64,000 bases of DNA from Sabulibacter ruber (GCF_017355955.1 NZ_JAFFID010000001.1:434001-498000), one strand, 5' to 3'; shown: positions 52,488-60,949, counted from the first letter of the stretch. Notes: a model not told the origin generated them from the sequence alone. Numbers and translations: made by a program.

Positions 52488-54611
52488 ATGACAGCAGAAC
52501 AGGTACGATTTGACATCGTTTTAAAGGATTTGGGGAGCTCTCCCATGGCCAAGTTTGTCCAGAACATGGAGAGGCAGGTAAAGAGCATTACCAAGCTAAC
52601 AGGCTCACTGGAGAGGAGCTTTGCAGGCACCCAGAAAAAGATAAGCGGCTTAGCCTCCAGCATGGCTAAGATGAGCTCCAAAAAGCCACTCACAAACCTT
52701 AACAAAGGTCTCCAGACCACTAATGGCCAATTAGACAGAGCCATTAGCAAAATGAATAAGCTGGCCAATATTGCCCCAAAGGCACCTACCCTGCCTACGG
52801 CTCCCACTGCTGGGGCTAAGGGAGGCTCTGGAGGTGGCAGCATGGTAGGAGGTGCCCTTAAGGCGGCTGCTGGCCTCTTTGCCGTTGATAAGGTCTTTGA
52901 GTTTGGAAAGGGCGTTATAGACGTTACTGCCAAATTTGAGAAATATGAGGCAGTGCTTACCAATACCTTTGGCAGTGCAGAGAGGGCTAAAAGCTCCATG
53001 CAGATGCTTACGGACTTTGCAGCTAACACCCCTTTCTCAGTAGACCAGCTGACAGACTCCTATGTGAAACTGGCTAACAGGGGCTTTACCCCTACCATGC
53101 AGCAAATGACCAAAATGGGAGACCTAGCCAGCTCAGTAGGGAAAGACTTTGACCAGCTGGTAGAGGCAATTTTGGACGCAGAAATGGGTAAGAATGAGCG
53201 AATTAAGGAATTTGGCATTAAAGGAAAGGACAATAGGGATGGTACTATGACCTACACTTTTAAAGGCCAGAGCAAGACCATAAAGAAAGACGCTGCCAGC
53301 ATTAGGGAGTATATGCTAAGCCTAGGAGACCTTAAAGGAGTGGGTGGCTCCATGGAGGCCATTAGTAAGACGCTGGGTGGCCAGCTCTCCAACCTAGGAG
53401 ACAACTTTATGAGCCTCCAGAGAATCATAGGGGGCAGCTCTGGGGGTATCTTTTCCTATGCTATCTCTGGAGCCAATAGGCTCATAGGCTTCTTTAAAGA
53501 GCTTATTTCAAAGGGGAATCCAGTAAGGCAGGCTTTCACTGGGCTCTATAACGCGGTGGCTCCCATGGGGCAGGCTATCTGGGGTGCCATGAGCTCCATT
53601 AACCTCTTTAACGGAGAGGGCACCATGGCAGAGAAAACCATAAATTTAGTGGCTGGGGCGGTTGGTGCCGTTACCCCAGTGGTTAGCTTTCTGAGCGGCA
53701 TAGTGGCCAGCGCTGCCAACTTTGTAGCCACCTATAAAACACAGTTCCAGTTCCTCACAGCTACGCTGCTGGCAGGGTTTGCGGCCTATAAAATTGTGGG
53801 GCTCATAGGCTCCTTTATCGGTGTTGTGAGGGCTGCCACCACTGCCACTGCCCTAGTCACAAAGGCTCAGGCGGCATGGAATTTTGTGATGAATATGAAC
53901 CCTATAGCTAGGGTGGTCACCATTATAGGCGCTCTTACTGGTGCGGTGCTGGTGGCATGGAATAAGTTTGAGGGCTTTAGGGGTACTATTATGGGTATCT
54001 GGGAGGTGCTAAAGGGCTTTGGCTCTGCCCTCACCACTGACTTTGGAGGCTCCATTATGAGCATGGGCAGGGGTATAGCCAATTTCTTTGGAAAGCTCAT
54101 TACCCCAGTGTTTACCATGATTGAGGCCATTAAGAGCGGGGAGTGGATGAAAGCGGCTAAGGCAGGTGGCCAGCTGCTTCTAAACTTTACCCCAGCTGGT
54201 TTCATGGCGCAGGCCACTAAGTCTGTGACCAATGCAGTAACCAGCTCAGAAGCCTTTAAACGGGGCAGGGACAAAGCCAAAAATGGTGGAGGTATACTGA
54301 GTATGCCAGACTTTTTCAGTAAGGCTCAGGCTGTGGCAGCCACTCCAGCGGCTCCAGCTAGGGCAGGTGGAGGGAACGCTAAGGCAGTGGCAGCGGCCAA
54401 TAGGGCGGCAGAGGACACAGCTAAGGTAAAGTCATTTGCTGGAGAGGGTGCTACAAAAGGTGGCCTCCAGATGAACATAGAAAACCTGTTTAACATCAAC
54501 ACCCAGCGCCTACTAGAGTCAATGGGTAAGGATGGGCTGGCCATAAGGGACGTGCTCACTAAGGAGCTACTGGCCATTGTGAAAGACGTGGAGGTGAGCC
54601 ACGGTAGCTAA
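52488..54611 (+). CDS. Phage tail tape-measure protein
   Basis: A 707-residue protein with the N-terminal tape-measure domain: VDKVFEFGKGVIDVTAKFEKYEAVLTNTFGSAERAKSSMQMLTDFAANTPFSVDQLTDSYVKLANRGFTP (about residues 140-210), followed by MTKMGDLASSVGKDFDQLVEAILDAEMG and MEAISKTLGGQLSNLGDNFM. Middle residues form hydrophobic segments (AVGAVTPVVSFLSGIVASAANFVATY, FLTATLLAGFAAYKIVGLIGSFIGVV), as in tape-measure proteins that enter the host membrane. The end is Ala/Gly rich (AATPAAPARAGGGNAKAV). It sets tail length in siphophages. No chaperone, tail-tube or baseplate gene accompanies it, which is very unusual. Its start (ATG 52488) has AGGTAGG just upstream. Confidence 0.9.
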   Translation: MTAEQVRFDIVLKDLGSSPMAKFVQNMERQVKSITKLTGSLERSFAGTQKKISGLASSMAKMSSKKPLTNLNKGLQTTNGQLDRAISKMNKLANIAPKAPTLPTAPTAGAKGGSGGGSMVGGALKAAAGLFAVDKVFEFGKGVIDVTAKFEKYEAVLTNTFGSAERAKSSMQMLTDFAANTPFSVDQLTDSYVKLANRGFTPTMQQMTKMGDLASSVGKDFDQLVEAILDAEMGKNERIKEFGIKGKDNRDGTMTYTFKGQSKTIKKDAASIREYMLSLGDLKGVGGSMEAISKTLGGQLSNLGDNFMSLQRIIGGSSGGIFSYAISGANRLIGFFKELISKGNPVRQAFTGLYNAVAPMGQAIWGAMSSINLFNGEGTMAEKTINLVAGAVGAVTPVVSFLSGIVASAANFVATYKTQFQFLTATLLAGFAAYKIVGLIGSFIGVVRAATTATALVTKAQAAWNFVMNMNPIARVVTIIGALTGAVLVAWNKFEGFRGTIMGIWEVLKGFGSALTTDFGGSIMSMGRGIANFFGKLITPVFTMIEAIKSGEWMKAAKAGGQLLLNFTPAGFMAQATKSVTNAVTSSEAFKRGRDKAKNGGGILSMPDFFSKAQAVAATPAAPARAGGGNAKAVAAANRAAEDTAKVKSFAGEGATKGGLQMNIENLFNINTQRLLESMGKDGLAIRDVLTKELLAIVKDVEVSHGS

Positions 54612-54679
54612 ATTCACCAATAAAAGAGAGAGAGGGGTACTGTTTTCCTACCACTTTAGCAGCCCCTCTCCCACTCTTT

Positions 54680-54928
54680 TTACCAATTTGAGTCAGTGGG
54701 CAGGCTGCCACCCAAGTCCAAGCCACTAAAGCCCAAATCTCTCTCTACTAGCACCTCTTTTCCCTCTGAGAGCTCAGAGAATAGGGAAAACATACCTAGC
54801 ATTTCCTCCTCCAGCTCCATTAAGTCTGGTATATCTAAGTCTAACTCTGTCTTTAGTTTGCTGTCCAGCTCTAGTAGCTGCTGGGTGCTGTAGTCGTTAC
54901 TGGTAAAGGGCGTAGTAATATTGTCCAT
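54680..54928 (-). CDS. Small acidic hypothetical protein
   Basis: An 82-residue, strongly acidic protein (KLKTELDLDIPDLMELEEEMLGMF, SELSEGKEVLVERDLGF). It is convergent with the tape-measure gene, 68 bp from its stop. Not recognised. Acidic small proteins are often inhibitors or assembly factors, but nothing here shows it. Confidence 0.5.
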   Translation of the reverse strand: MDNITTPFTSNDYSTQQLLELDSKLKTELDLDIPDLMELEEEMLGMFSLFSELSEGKEVLVERDLGFSGLDLGGSLPTDSNW

Positions 54929-55172
54929 GGTGTAAGGTGGGTTGTGATTTAGTTAATTAGTTTGATACTGGTATAGTTAAAAAGTCTAAAAACGGGCTCG
55001 GGGCGGGGGCAGAAAATGCACTATTTCAATTCCTGAGAATTTGCTTTGAGAAATGGAGGGGGTGGACACCCTAGTAATACCAGAGGGTTAAAACCTTGAA
55101 AATTAGCCCGATAATATTTGTGCCTTTAAGGCCACAGACCCATGCCCCCCTCTTTTTTTGGAGGACTGGGGC

Positions 55173-55820
55173 CTACCCCTTAGCCTCCTGCTCTAGCTCT
55201 TTCATTTTATTCTTAACCCTCTGCACTGTAGATATGCCTATCTCACAAATTTTGGCAGTGTCTCTTACTGTATGTCCCTCATTAAGGCACTTAACCACCT
55301 TTTTGTATTCCAGTAGCATCTTGTCTGTAGCCTTTACGCTACCCTTTTTCCTGCCTATGTGCTTACCCTGCCTCTTTGCCTCTGCCATTCCTGACTTAAC
55401 ACGCTCAATAAGGGTAAGACGCTCCATTCTCCCTATATCTGCCAGAATGGTCACAAGGAACTGAGCCATAGAGTTTAGACTTCCATTAGGGTTAAGGGTC
55501 TCCAGATTGTAATTCATTACCACAATAGAGACCTTATAGGAGTGCAGTTCTTCTAAGGTGGCCAGCACCTCTGGGGTGGCTCTGCCTAGGCGGCTTACCT
55601 CATGCACCAGCACCTTATTCACTTTGCCAGTTCTGGCCAGCTCCAATAGCGTTTGTATGGCCTTTCTCTCAGTATTGGTTTTAGAGCCACTAATGGTCTC
55701 ACAGATAGTCTCCACTATTTTATACCCCTTTGCCTCTGCATAGGTGGTAAGCTCTGTTATCTGTCTTTCCTGCTTTTGGTCTGCACTGGAGACTCTGACT
55801 AATAAGGCTACTTTGTTCAT
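55173..55820 (-). CDS. Serine recombinase (resolvase/invertase type)
   Basis: A 215-residue small serine recombinase. The catalytic serine is in ALLVRVSSADQKQERQ (S11), with the arginines in HEVSRLGRATPEVL and ILADIGRMERLTLIERVKSGMAEAKRQGKHIGRKKG. It ends in a HTH (LNEGHTVRDTAKICEIGISTVQRVKNKM). The length and layout match resolvases/invertases, not large transposases. The 55821-56680 stretch upstream holds five hairpin repeats that could be its targets, but this is a proximity argument. Confidence 0.93.
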   Translation of the reverse strand: MNKVALLVRVSSADQKQERQITELTTYAEAKGYKIVETICETISGSKTNTERKAIQTLLELARTGKVNKVLVHEVSRLGRATPEVLATLEELHSYKVSIVVMNYNLETLNPNGSLNSMAQFLVTILADIGRMERLTLIERVKSGMAEAKRQGKHIGRKKGSVKATDKMLLEYKKVVKCLNEGHTVRDTAKICEIGISTVQRVKNKMKELEQEAKG

Positions 55821-56023
55821 GGCTCTAGCTCCGTTTCTGATATGCCAAAGGTAAGGAGAGTATTTTTAGTAACCAAAAAAGGTTTACGTTTTTTGAACAC
55901 AAAAATTTAGAGATTCTTACCTCGTTTCCTGCCTGCAAAGCCACATTTTTTCAAAGACCTTTTTTTGAACACAAAATACCTAGGGGCATCACACCCTTAG
56001 AGCCATTTACTCTGTTTAGAGCT

Positions 56024-56080
56024 GTGGGAGTAACTAGGGATAGCTAAGCGCAAAATTGCGCTCAATAGAAAAGGCAAGCA
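56024..56080. repeat. Hairpin repeat A
   Basis: Core AGCGCAAAATTGCGCT at 56047-56062, arms of 7 with AA between. Flanked by TAGGGATAGCTA on the left. Shares about 35 bases with repeat B in direct orientation; the base pair inside the arm differs as G-C here and T-A in B, a compensated change. Confidence 0.65.
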
Positions 56081-56262
56081 GAGCCGCACTCTGTACGTCT
56101 AACTCTAAGCCTGATTCCCCCTGCTTACTTTAAAGTGGAATACATAAGTTTTAATGCGATTTGAGAAAGTAAGACTGAGGTGGTTGGCTGTGCTCACCAC
56201 TATAAACCACCGTTTAAAATAATGACCACCCAGCCATAAACCTCCCTTGAACCTCTGTTTTA

Positions 56263-56320
56263 GACTGTCGGAGTAGGTAAGGGTAGCTAAGCTCAATTTT
56301 GAGCTCAGTGGGAAAGGTAT
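56263..56320. repeat. Hairpin repeat B
   Basis: Core AGCTCAATTTTGAGCT at 56290-56305, preceded by GGAGTA..TA.GG.TAGCTA and followed by CAGTGGGAAAGG as in repeat A. Direct orientation. It lies just before the 53-residue gene. Confidence 0.65.
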
Positions 56321-56368
56321 TATTTCAAATGCTGGGTGGCACTTGCTATATTGGCAGGAAAAAAGGCC

Positions 56369-56530
56369 ATGGTCAATACCAACACTATGAGAGAGCAAAT
56401 TTTACAGCTGGAGATTCAACTAGTAGAGCTCACACAGAAGTACGGACTTAATGCCACCTTTGAGGAGCAAAGGCAAGTAATAGCGCTGGGTAAGGAGCTG
56501 GAGAGCTTAAGAGCACAGCTGGGCGGCTAG
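56369..56530 (+). CDS. Small helical protein whose 3' end is repeated in tandem
   Basis: A 53-residue protein starting MVNTNTMREQILQLEIQL, then LTQKYGLNATFEEQRQVIALGKELESLRAQLGG. It looks like a helical hairpin; the layout recalls the Spo0E-like fold, which is a weak comparison. A GGAAAAAAGG purine run lies before the ATG; a GTG at 56336 is possible. The final coding segment (SLRAQLGG-stop) recurs twice downstream as LRAQLAS-stop and LRAQMAN-stop, each with a following hairpin. Confidence 0.6.
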   Translation: MVNTNTMREQILQLEIQLVELTQKYGLNATFEEQRQVIALGKELESLRAQLGG

Positions 56531-56690
56531 AATTTTAACCAGCTCAAACCTGTGCCCGTTAAAAATGTAGACCTAAGAGCACAGCTGGCAAGCTAGACTA
56601 CTAACCAGCGAAATCTTTCGCCCGTTAGATATGCAAACTCATTGAGAGCTCAGATGGCTAACTGAGCGCAATTTTGCGCCTAGTAAATTT
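56505..56690. repeat. Three tandem cassette-like 3'-end repeats
   Basis: Units begin at GAGCACAGCT 56511, GAGCACAGCT-like 56577 and GAGCTCAG-like 56646, periods 66 and 69 bp. Each holds a terminal coding motif (LRAQ[LM]xx-stop) and then a palindrome: TTTTAAC (56533-56539)/GTTAAAA (56558-56564), CTAAC (56601-56605)/GTTAG (56624-56628) around GCGAAATCTTTCGC, and GCGCAATTTTGCGC (56666-56679). Confidence 0.65.
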
Positions 56691-57017
56691 CAGAACTTTG
56701 AGAGGGGCAGCATATATACTTTATTCCTTAAGGCTTTTTGGTATTCTCCCTCTTTGTATAGGGTGTTTCTAATGAAACCCTAATAAAATGGGCTGTTTTT
56801 ACTGGGTTTTCTGGGTGCTGGAGTGGGATTTAATGCTCAATTAGTATTAGTCTTTAAAACATGACAATTAATTAAGCGGTGGGCTCCAATTAGTGCCTAT
56901 ACCCTTTCCCATTAGTGATTTATTAAGCTTCTAAGCTCAATAACCCAAAGCAGCCGTATTTCTAAAGCCCGGCTGGTATTCTATGTATTCTTAACATTAT
57001 TTGTTTACTTGCGCACA

Positions 57018-57776
57018 ATGGAAACTGGTCAACATATAGTGGAATTGAAATTTGAGGGGAATGGCATTAAGCCCTCAAAGGTTAAGGCTAGTGAGGTGGC
57101 TGAGCTAGTTACAAGCTTTGAGGCAGCTATTTATGCTATCATAAAGGCTCAGCACCCTTCTATTGATGACTCCCAAGTCTTAATAAGCTTTAACCAAGTG
57201 CAAGACCAGAGTCTTAGTATAAAATGCCTAGCTAACATTGCCAAATATGTTTTACCAGCCTATGCCCTCATAGCCTCCTCTTTTAATTCTGAGCAATACA
57301 GCACTTTACCTAGCACCTCAGTTGAGAACCTAAGAAAAATAACTAGGTTTTCAAAAAAGTATGAGTGCGAGGGTGTCTTAATTCAGGACGGCAAAAGGTT
57401 AGCTCAATTCAATAAGGACACTGAGATTGTCTATAAGGACGCTGGTACTTCCCGTGGAGATACTACTATATATGGGACAGTATTAAAAGCTGGAGGTGAC
57501 ACACCTAGAGTTACCCTAAAAATTGATGATGACTATACTGTAAGTTTTGAAGTCTCTAAGGCGATAGTGATTAAGCTTGCAGAAAACCTATATAAAGAAG
57601 TAGGCTTAATAGGCAACGCTAAATGGGATAAGAGAACTTATAAGGTAGTAGACTTTAGAGCAGAAAGCATTATCTTTTTAGAGCAAGCTACTATTCAGGA
57701 GACCTTCAAGGAGCTGGGGCAACTCTATAGCAAAGCGTTCAATAAGTTTGACAACGTAGACAGACCACAAAGCTAA
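57018..57776 (+). CDS. Unknown partner protein of a PIN-like gene
   Basis: A 252-residue protein starting METGQHIVELKFEGNGIKPSKVKASEVAELVTSFE; the ATG at 57018 is preferred over the TTG at 57009. Not recognised by name. The N-terminal half is alpha/beta (SFEAAIYAIIKAQHPSIDDSQVLISFNQVQDQSLSIK). The C-terminal half is a beta domain with TTIYGTVLKAGGDTPRVTLKIDDDYTVSFEVSKAIVIKLAENLYKEVGLIGNAKWDKRTYKVVDFRAESI, similar to a small module I recall from proteins of toxin contexts. It ends 5 bp before the PIN-like gene, so they are almost certainly an operon. Antitoxin or sensor is a guess. Confidence 0.78.
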   Translation: METGQHIVELKFEGNGIKPSKVKASEVAELVTSFEAAIYAIIKAQHPSIDDSQVLISFNQVQDQSLSIKCLANIAKYVLPAYALIASSFNSEQYSTLPSTSVENLRKITRFSKKYECEGVLIQDGKRLAQFNKDTEIVYKDAGTSRGDTTIYGTVLKAGGDTPRVTLKIDDDYTVSFEVSKAIVIKLAENLYKEVGLIGNAKWDKRTYKVVDFRAESIIFLEQATIQETFKELGQLYSKAFNKFDNVDRPQS

Positions 57777-57781
57777 GAGGT

Positions 57782-58450
57782 ATGAGCAGGCTTGTTTTAA
57801 TTGATAGTCAACTTTTCATCTGGGGTATAAAAGGAGAGGCTAGACCAGAGCAATTTCATAAAATTGCCGAAAGCAAACGCTTATTAGATTGGCTACAAGA
57901 GCGCAAATACAAGATTTTACTACCTGTACCACAAATGGTAGAGCTTTTATCCTGTGCAAATCCTAGTGAACAGCAAGCTATAAAGGATTTATTTGATAGA
58001 AGGTTTCGTATAGTACCGTTTGACTCTATGGCTGCTGAGGTCTGTGCAGAACTCCTCTATGACTCTTATAATGATAAAGACCTAATAGCCTACCGTAAGG
58101 AGCACAAGGTTACAAAAGGCTCCATTAAATATGACTGCATGCTAGTAGCAGTAGCAATAACAAATAGAGTTGAGGTAATTTATTCCACCGACCCAGACCT
58201 TAAACGTTATGCTAATGGTCGTATACACGTATCGGAACCCCCTTTTATACCAGAGCCCTCAGAAATTGGGAAACAACTAGAAATGTTTCCAATGTTAGGC
58301 TCGGAAGAAACAATAGAAGAAACTCCAGATTCTATAGTTACCCCTGAGATTGCTGCTGCCATAGAAAGGGATGGTTATTACGCTACACCACATGGCACAA
58401 TAATAGCTCCGCTAAGTGACAGTGATGGTGAAATTATAGTCAATAAATAA
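57782..58450 (+). CDS. PIN-domain-like nuclease with C-terminal extension
   Basis: A 222-residue protein with PIN-type acidic residues: D in VLIDSQLFIWGIKG (residue 8), E in LPVPQMVELL (about 60), D in KYDCMLVAVAI (about 119), D in EVIYSTDPDLKRY (about 138). PIN proteins of this sort cleave RNA, often as toxins. After about residue 150 comes an extension of unknown function with TEIAAAIERDGYYATPHGTIIAPLSDSDGE. It is immediately downstream of the unknown partner gene and 120 bp before the right end of the element, a cargo position. Whether it is a toxin or a defence effector is not known. Confidence 0.82.
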   Translation: MSRLVLIDSQLFIWGIKGEARPEQFHKIAESKRLLDWLQERKYKILLPVPQMVELLSCANPSEQQAIKDLFDRRFRIVPFDSMAAEVCAELLYDSYNDKDLIAYRKEHKVTKGSIKYDCMLVAVAITNRVEVIYSTDPDLKRYANGRIHVSEPPFIPEPSEIGKQLEMFPMLGSEETIEETPDSIVTPEIAAAIERDGYYATPHGTIIAPLSDSDGEIIVNK

Positions 58451-58568
58451 GACTATATTATTACAAGTCTACACGGCAGAAATCTACTATTTGCTCCTTA
58501 TTTGTACCTCAAAAACAGAAAACTCTTTGTAACTCCCTGCAATACAGACTCCTATAAATAAATATTAC

Positions 58569-58587
58569 ATTCTGCATCGGCAAGTAA
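58569..58587 (+). repeat. attR, right direct repeat of the element
   Basis: Spells N-I-T-F-C-I-G-K-stop in frame, repeating the last codons of mnmE; 17 of 19 bases equal to attL. The sequence beyond it (TATTGGCTATAAAAGGG) is probably the old chromosomal mnmE downstream region. Confidence 0.85.
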
Positions 58588-59130
58588 TATTGGCTATAAA
58601 AGGGTTTTTAGCCCATTTTTTGATTTTAACGGATTTTCAAAGTATCATCTAGCTTAAAAAGATCGAGGAATTTGGTTATGCTTTGTTTTAACCTCCTTTT
58701 TGGTGCCTTTTAGCAAAAGGCACCAAAATGATCCTGCCTTTCATATATACCCCTCAACAAGCGAAGGAGTTAAACGCTAATCTACATTAGTGCTCCAACA
58801 TGACTAAGGTTTGTTTGATTATATAACACCATTATGAATACAAATTTTTAAAGAAAATATAAGAACTTATTAAGGCATTTTTGTAACTTAGATAATTAAG
58901 AACCACTTACTTATGTAGGTTCCTTGAAAAGGATAAAAACCAATCGGGTGAATTGTATTTTATTACAAGGCTATATTATAAAAATTATACTCTTTATACG
59001 TAAATGTTCTGAATACCATAACGTAGGAACCAGGATCTACCATTAGATACAGCAGAGAAGTTGGTAATAAACCTATAAATACAAACAAGTATCACCCCCT
59101 GATCTATCACAAAGTCCTTAATTAGCTTTT
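58588..59130. other. Gene-free AT-rich chromosomal region
   Basis: A region without genes. It holds a strong hairpin at 58698-58728 and a weak divergent copy of the 36-nt palindrome family at about 58604-58638, directly after the element's right end. No other feature seen. Confidence 0.45.
58698..58728. terminator. Perfect 14-bp hairpin
   Basis: TTTTGGTGCCTTTT (58698-58711), loop AGC, AAAAGGCACCAAAA (58715-58728). Bidirectional; a candidate terminator for whatever is transcribed out of the element. Confidence 0.8.
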
Positions 59131-60150
59131 ATGGAGCGTATCCCAACTTCAGCACCATATATACCGGAATTAAGTAACAATGAGAGTAGGCCCTTGTGGT
59201 CAGTGATGATTCCGGTTTACAACTGTGCTGAATACATACCAGATGTCCTGAACAGCGTGCTAGCGCAGGATCCGGGTGAGGACCAGATGCAGATTGAGGT
59301 TGTAGACGACCACAGCACCGACACTGATGTAGAATTGCTGGTTCAGGAATTAGGCAAGGGTAGAATAGGTTACTACAGGCAACCCGTTAATGTAGGCAGC
59401 CTTAGAAACTTTGAAACTTGCCTGAAAAGATCAACCGGGCGCTTGGTACACCTACTCCATGGCGATGATCGCGTGAAACCCGGATTCTACAAGAAAATAG
59501 CCTCTCTTTTTCAAAATTACCCGCAGGCGGGCGCCGCCTTTAGCAGTTACAGTTTCATTGATGAACAAGGCGCTACAACCAAGATATATGATCCCGAAGC
59601 CGAACAGGATGGGATTTTAGAGAACTGGCTTATCAGGATAGCAGAGCGGCAGCGCATTCAGTATGCTGCCATGGTTGTACGGCGGGAAGTGTACGAGAAA
59701 CTGGGCGGGTTTTATGGAATTAACTATGGCGAGGATTGGGAAATGTGGGTGAGGATAGCGAAAAGTTACCCGGTTGCCTACACCCCAGAAGTGCTTGCAG
59801 AATACCGGGGTCACCTGGGATCTTTAACTTGGGAAAAAGCGGTAAGCGGCAAAACGTTCACTGATCTTCTCCATACCATAAATGTTATTCAAAAACATAT
59901 ACCCGAAAACCACCGGAAAGAAGTAATGTATAAAGCCAAGGAGCATTGCGCCAACTTTCTGATTGGGATGGCTTTTAATATCTGGAAGGAATCTCCCAAT
60001 TGGAAATGCGCCCAAAACCTAATCAGGCAAGCCTTGCTCTTCAGCAAAAGCCCTTACATTATTGGGCAAGTGATAAAATTCTATATCAAAACCGGTTTAA
60101 AAATCTACAAAGTGCAGCAAACCCCAACTGTTTCTCCCCTTCCTCTTTAA
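59131..60150 (+). CDS. Glycosyltransferase family 2
   Basis: A 339-residue GT-A enzyme. It has the nucleotide-binding region PLWSVMIPVYNCAEYIPDVLNSVLAQ and EVVDDHSTDTDV, the metal-binding DxD-like HGDDRV, and the acceptor-side segment NYGEDWEMWVRIA. The C-terminal 60 residues are a helix-rich tail. It lacks membrane helices, so it is likely cytoplasmic and used for polysaccharide or protein glycosylation; sugar unknown. ATG at 59131. Confidence 0.9.
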   Translation: MERIPTSAPYIPELSNNESRPLWSVMIPVYNCAEYIPDVLNSVLAQDPGEDQMQIEVVDDHSTDTDVELLVQELGKGRIGYYRQPVNVGSLRNFETCLKRSTGRLVHLLHGDDRVKPGFYKKIASLFQNYPQAGAAFSSYSFIDEQGATTKIYDPEAEQDGILENWLIRIAERQRIQYAAMVVRREVYEKLGGFYGINYGEDWEMWVRIAKSYPVAYTPEVLAEYRGHLGSLTWEKAVSGKTFTDLLHTINVIQKHIPENHRKEVMYKAKEHCANFLIGMAFNIWKESPNWKCAQNLIRQALLFSKSPYIIGQVIKFYIKTGLKIYKVQQTPTVSPLPL

Positions 60151-60361
60151 CCCTCTTCCTTTCCTTGGGGCTTTAACAATATAATTCGGTATACTTTCAG
60201 CCTGTCTTGTTAAGACCGACTCCTCCTGACTTCATCTTCTTGGAAATATATAATTATCTCCATTTTTTCTACTTTACATAAATCCAAAAATATACCCTAC
60301 TTTTGAATCCAGAATACGTATGGCACTTAGGTAGGGCTGTAGTTTAGATTTAGAAGTACAA

Positions 60362-60871
60362 ATGGAAAATTCTTTTGGGATACCCATCATCCCCGATAAT
60401 GAAGAAGAGAGATTGGCAAAGCTGCGCAGTCTACATGCCTTGGATACCCATAAAGAAGAGGGCCCTTTCAAGCACATCGCGGCTATGGCTACCCGCATGT
60501 TTGATGTTCCCATTGCGCTGGTAAACCTGGTGGACCGGGACTATGTCTGGACCAAAGGCAGTGCCGGCATGGAGGTTACTTCACCGGTGCCCAGAGGAAC
60601 CAGCCTATGCTCCCTTGCCATCCTTCGGGACGAAACCACTGTCTTTGAAAATGCCAGGGAGGAACCATGCCTTTTGGCTAACCCCATGGTAGTTGGAGAA
60701 TTCGGGTTAAAGTTTTACGCCGCCGCCCCTCTAACTACCTCAGACGGGTACAATATTGGCGCCCTCTGCATTGTAGACAAGGAACCAAAAAACTTCTCTG
60801 AATCAGACCAGAAAATCCTCAAAAACCTAGCTTCAATTGTAGTGGCCGAGATTGAGAAGGGACTTGTATAA
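60362..60871 (+). CDS. GAF domain protein
   Basis: A 169-residue soluble protein consisting of one GAF domain: LRSLHALDTHKEEGPFKHIAAMATRMFDVPIALVNLVDRDYVWTKGSAGMEVTSPVPRGTSLCSLAI and EFGLKFYAAAPLTTSDGYNIGALCIVDKEPKNFSESDQKILKNLASIV. This form often precedes histidine kinases as a signal sensor; here it may relate to the histidine kinase that starts 670 bp downstream. The ATG at 60362 has a TACTTTTG element at 60298-60305. Confidence 0.9.
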   Translation: MENSFGIPIIPDNEEERLAKLRSLHALDTHKEEGPFKHIAAMATRMFDVPIALVNLVDRDYVWTKGSAGMEVTSPVPRGTSLCSLAILRDETTVFENAREEPCLLANPMVVGEFGLKFYAAAPLTTSDGYNIGALCIVDKEPKNFSESDQKILKNLASIVVAEIEKGLV

Positions 60872-60949
60872 GGTAGAATCACCACATCAGTTTTAAATCC
60901 TTTCCTGATTCAATATAAATATAAGTCCTATTAAGAAAGGACATTAGGT

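Larger units (their letters stand above)
44749..58587. mobile_element. Integrative element of about 13.8 kb inserted in the 3' end of mnmE
   Basis: Bounded by a 19-bp imperfect direct repeat (44749-44767 and 58569-58587), both spelling FCIGK-stop in frame. The distance between repeats is 13,820 bp. It contains an excisionase-like protein and a tyrosine integrase right after the left end, replication, tail and recombination genes in the middle, and a cargo pair at the right end. Base composition and codon use (frequent AGG, AGA, CTA) differ from the flanks, and the 36-nt palindromes present throughout the flanks are missing. No relaxase, terminase, portal or capsid gene is seen. Confidence 0.92.

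Noticed and set aside
56105..56398. 97-residue minus-strand frame
   Set aside because: It overlaps the plus-strand 53-residue gene and hairpin repeat B; composition is that of a chance open frame.
56505..56690. A true integron cassette array
   Set aside because: No IntI and the arms lack full R/L box pairs of attC; only the outer CTAAC/GTTAG-like boxes match, so I keep it as an analogy.
44749..58587. Element as a self-transmissible conjugative transposon (ICE)
   Set aside because: No relaxase, coupling protein or type IV secretion gene is recognisable; a mobilisable element would at least need an oriT and mobilisation gene.
58604..58638. A thirteenth copy of the 36-nt palindrome just right of attR
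   Set aside because: Only 35 nt and poorly matching in the middle; noted but not counted.
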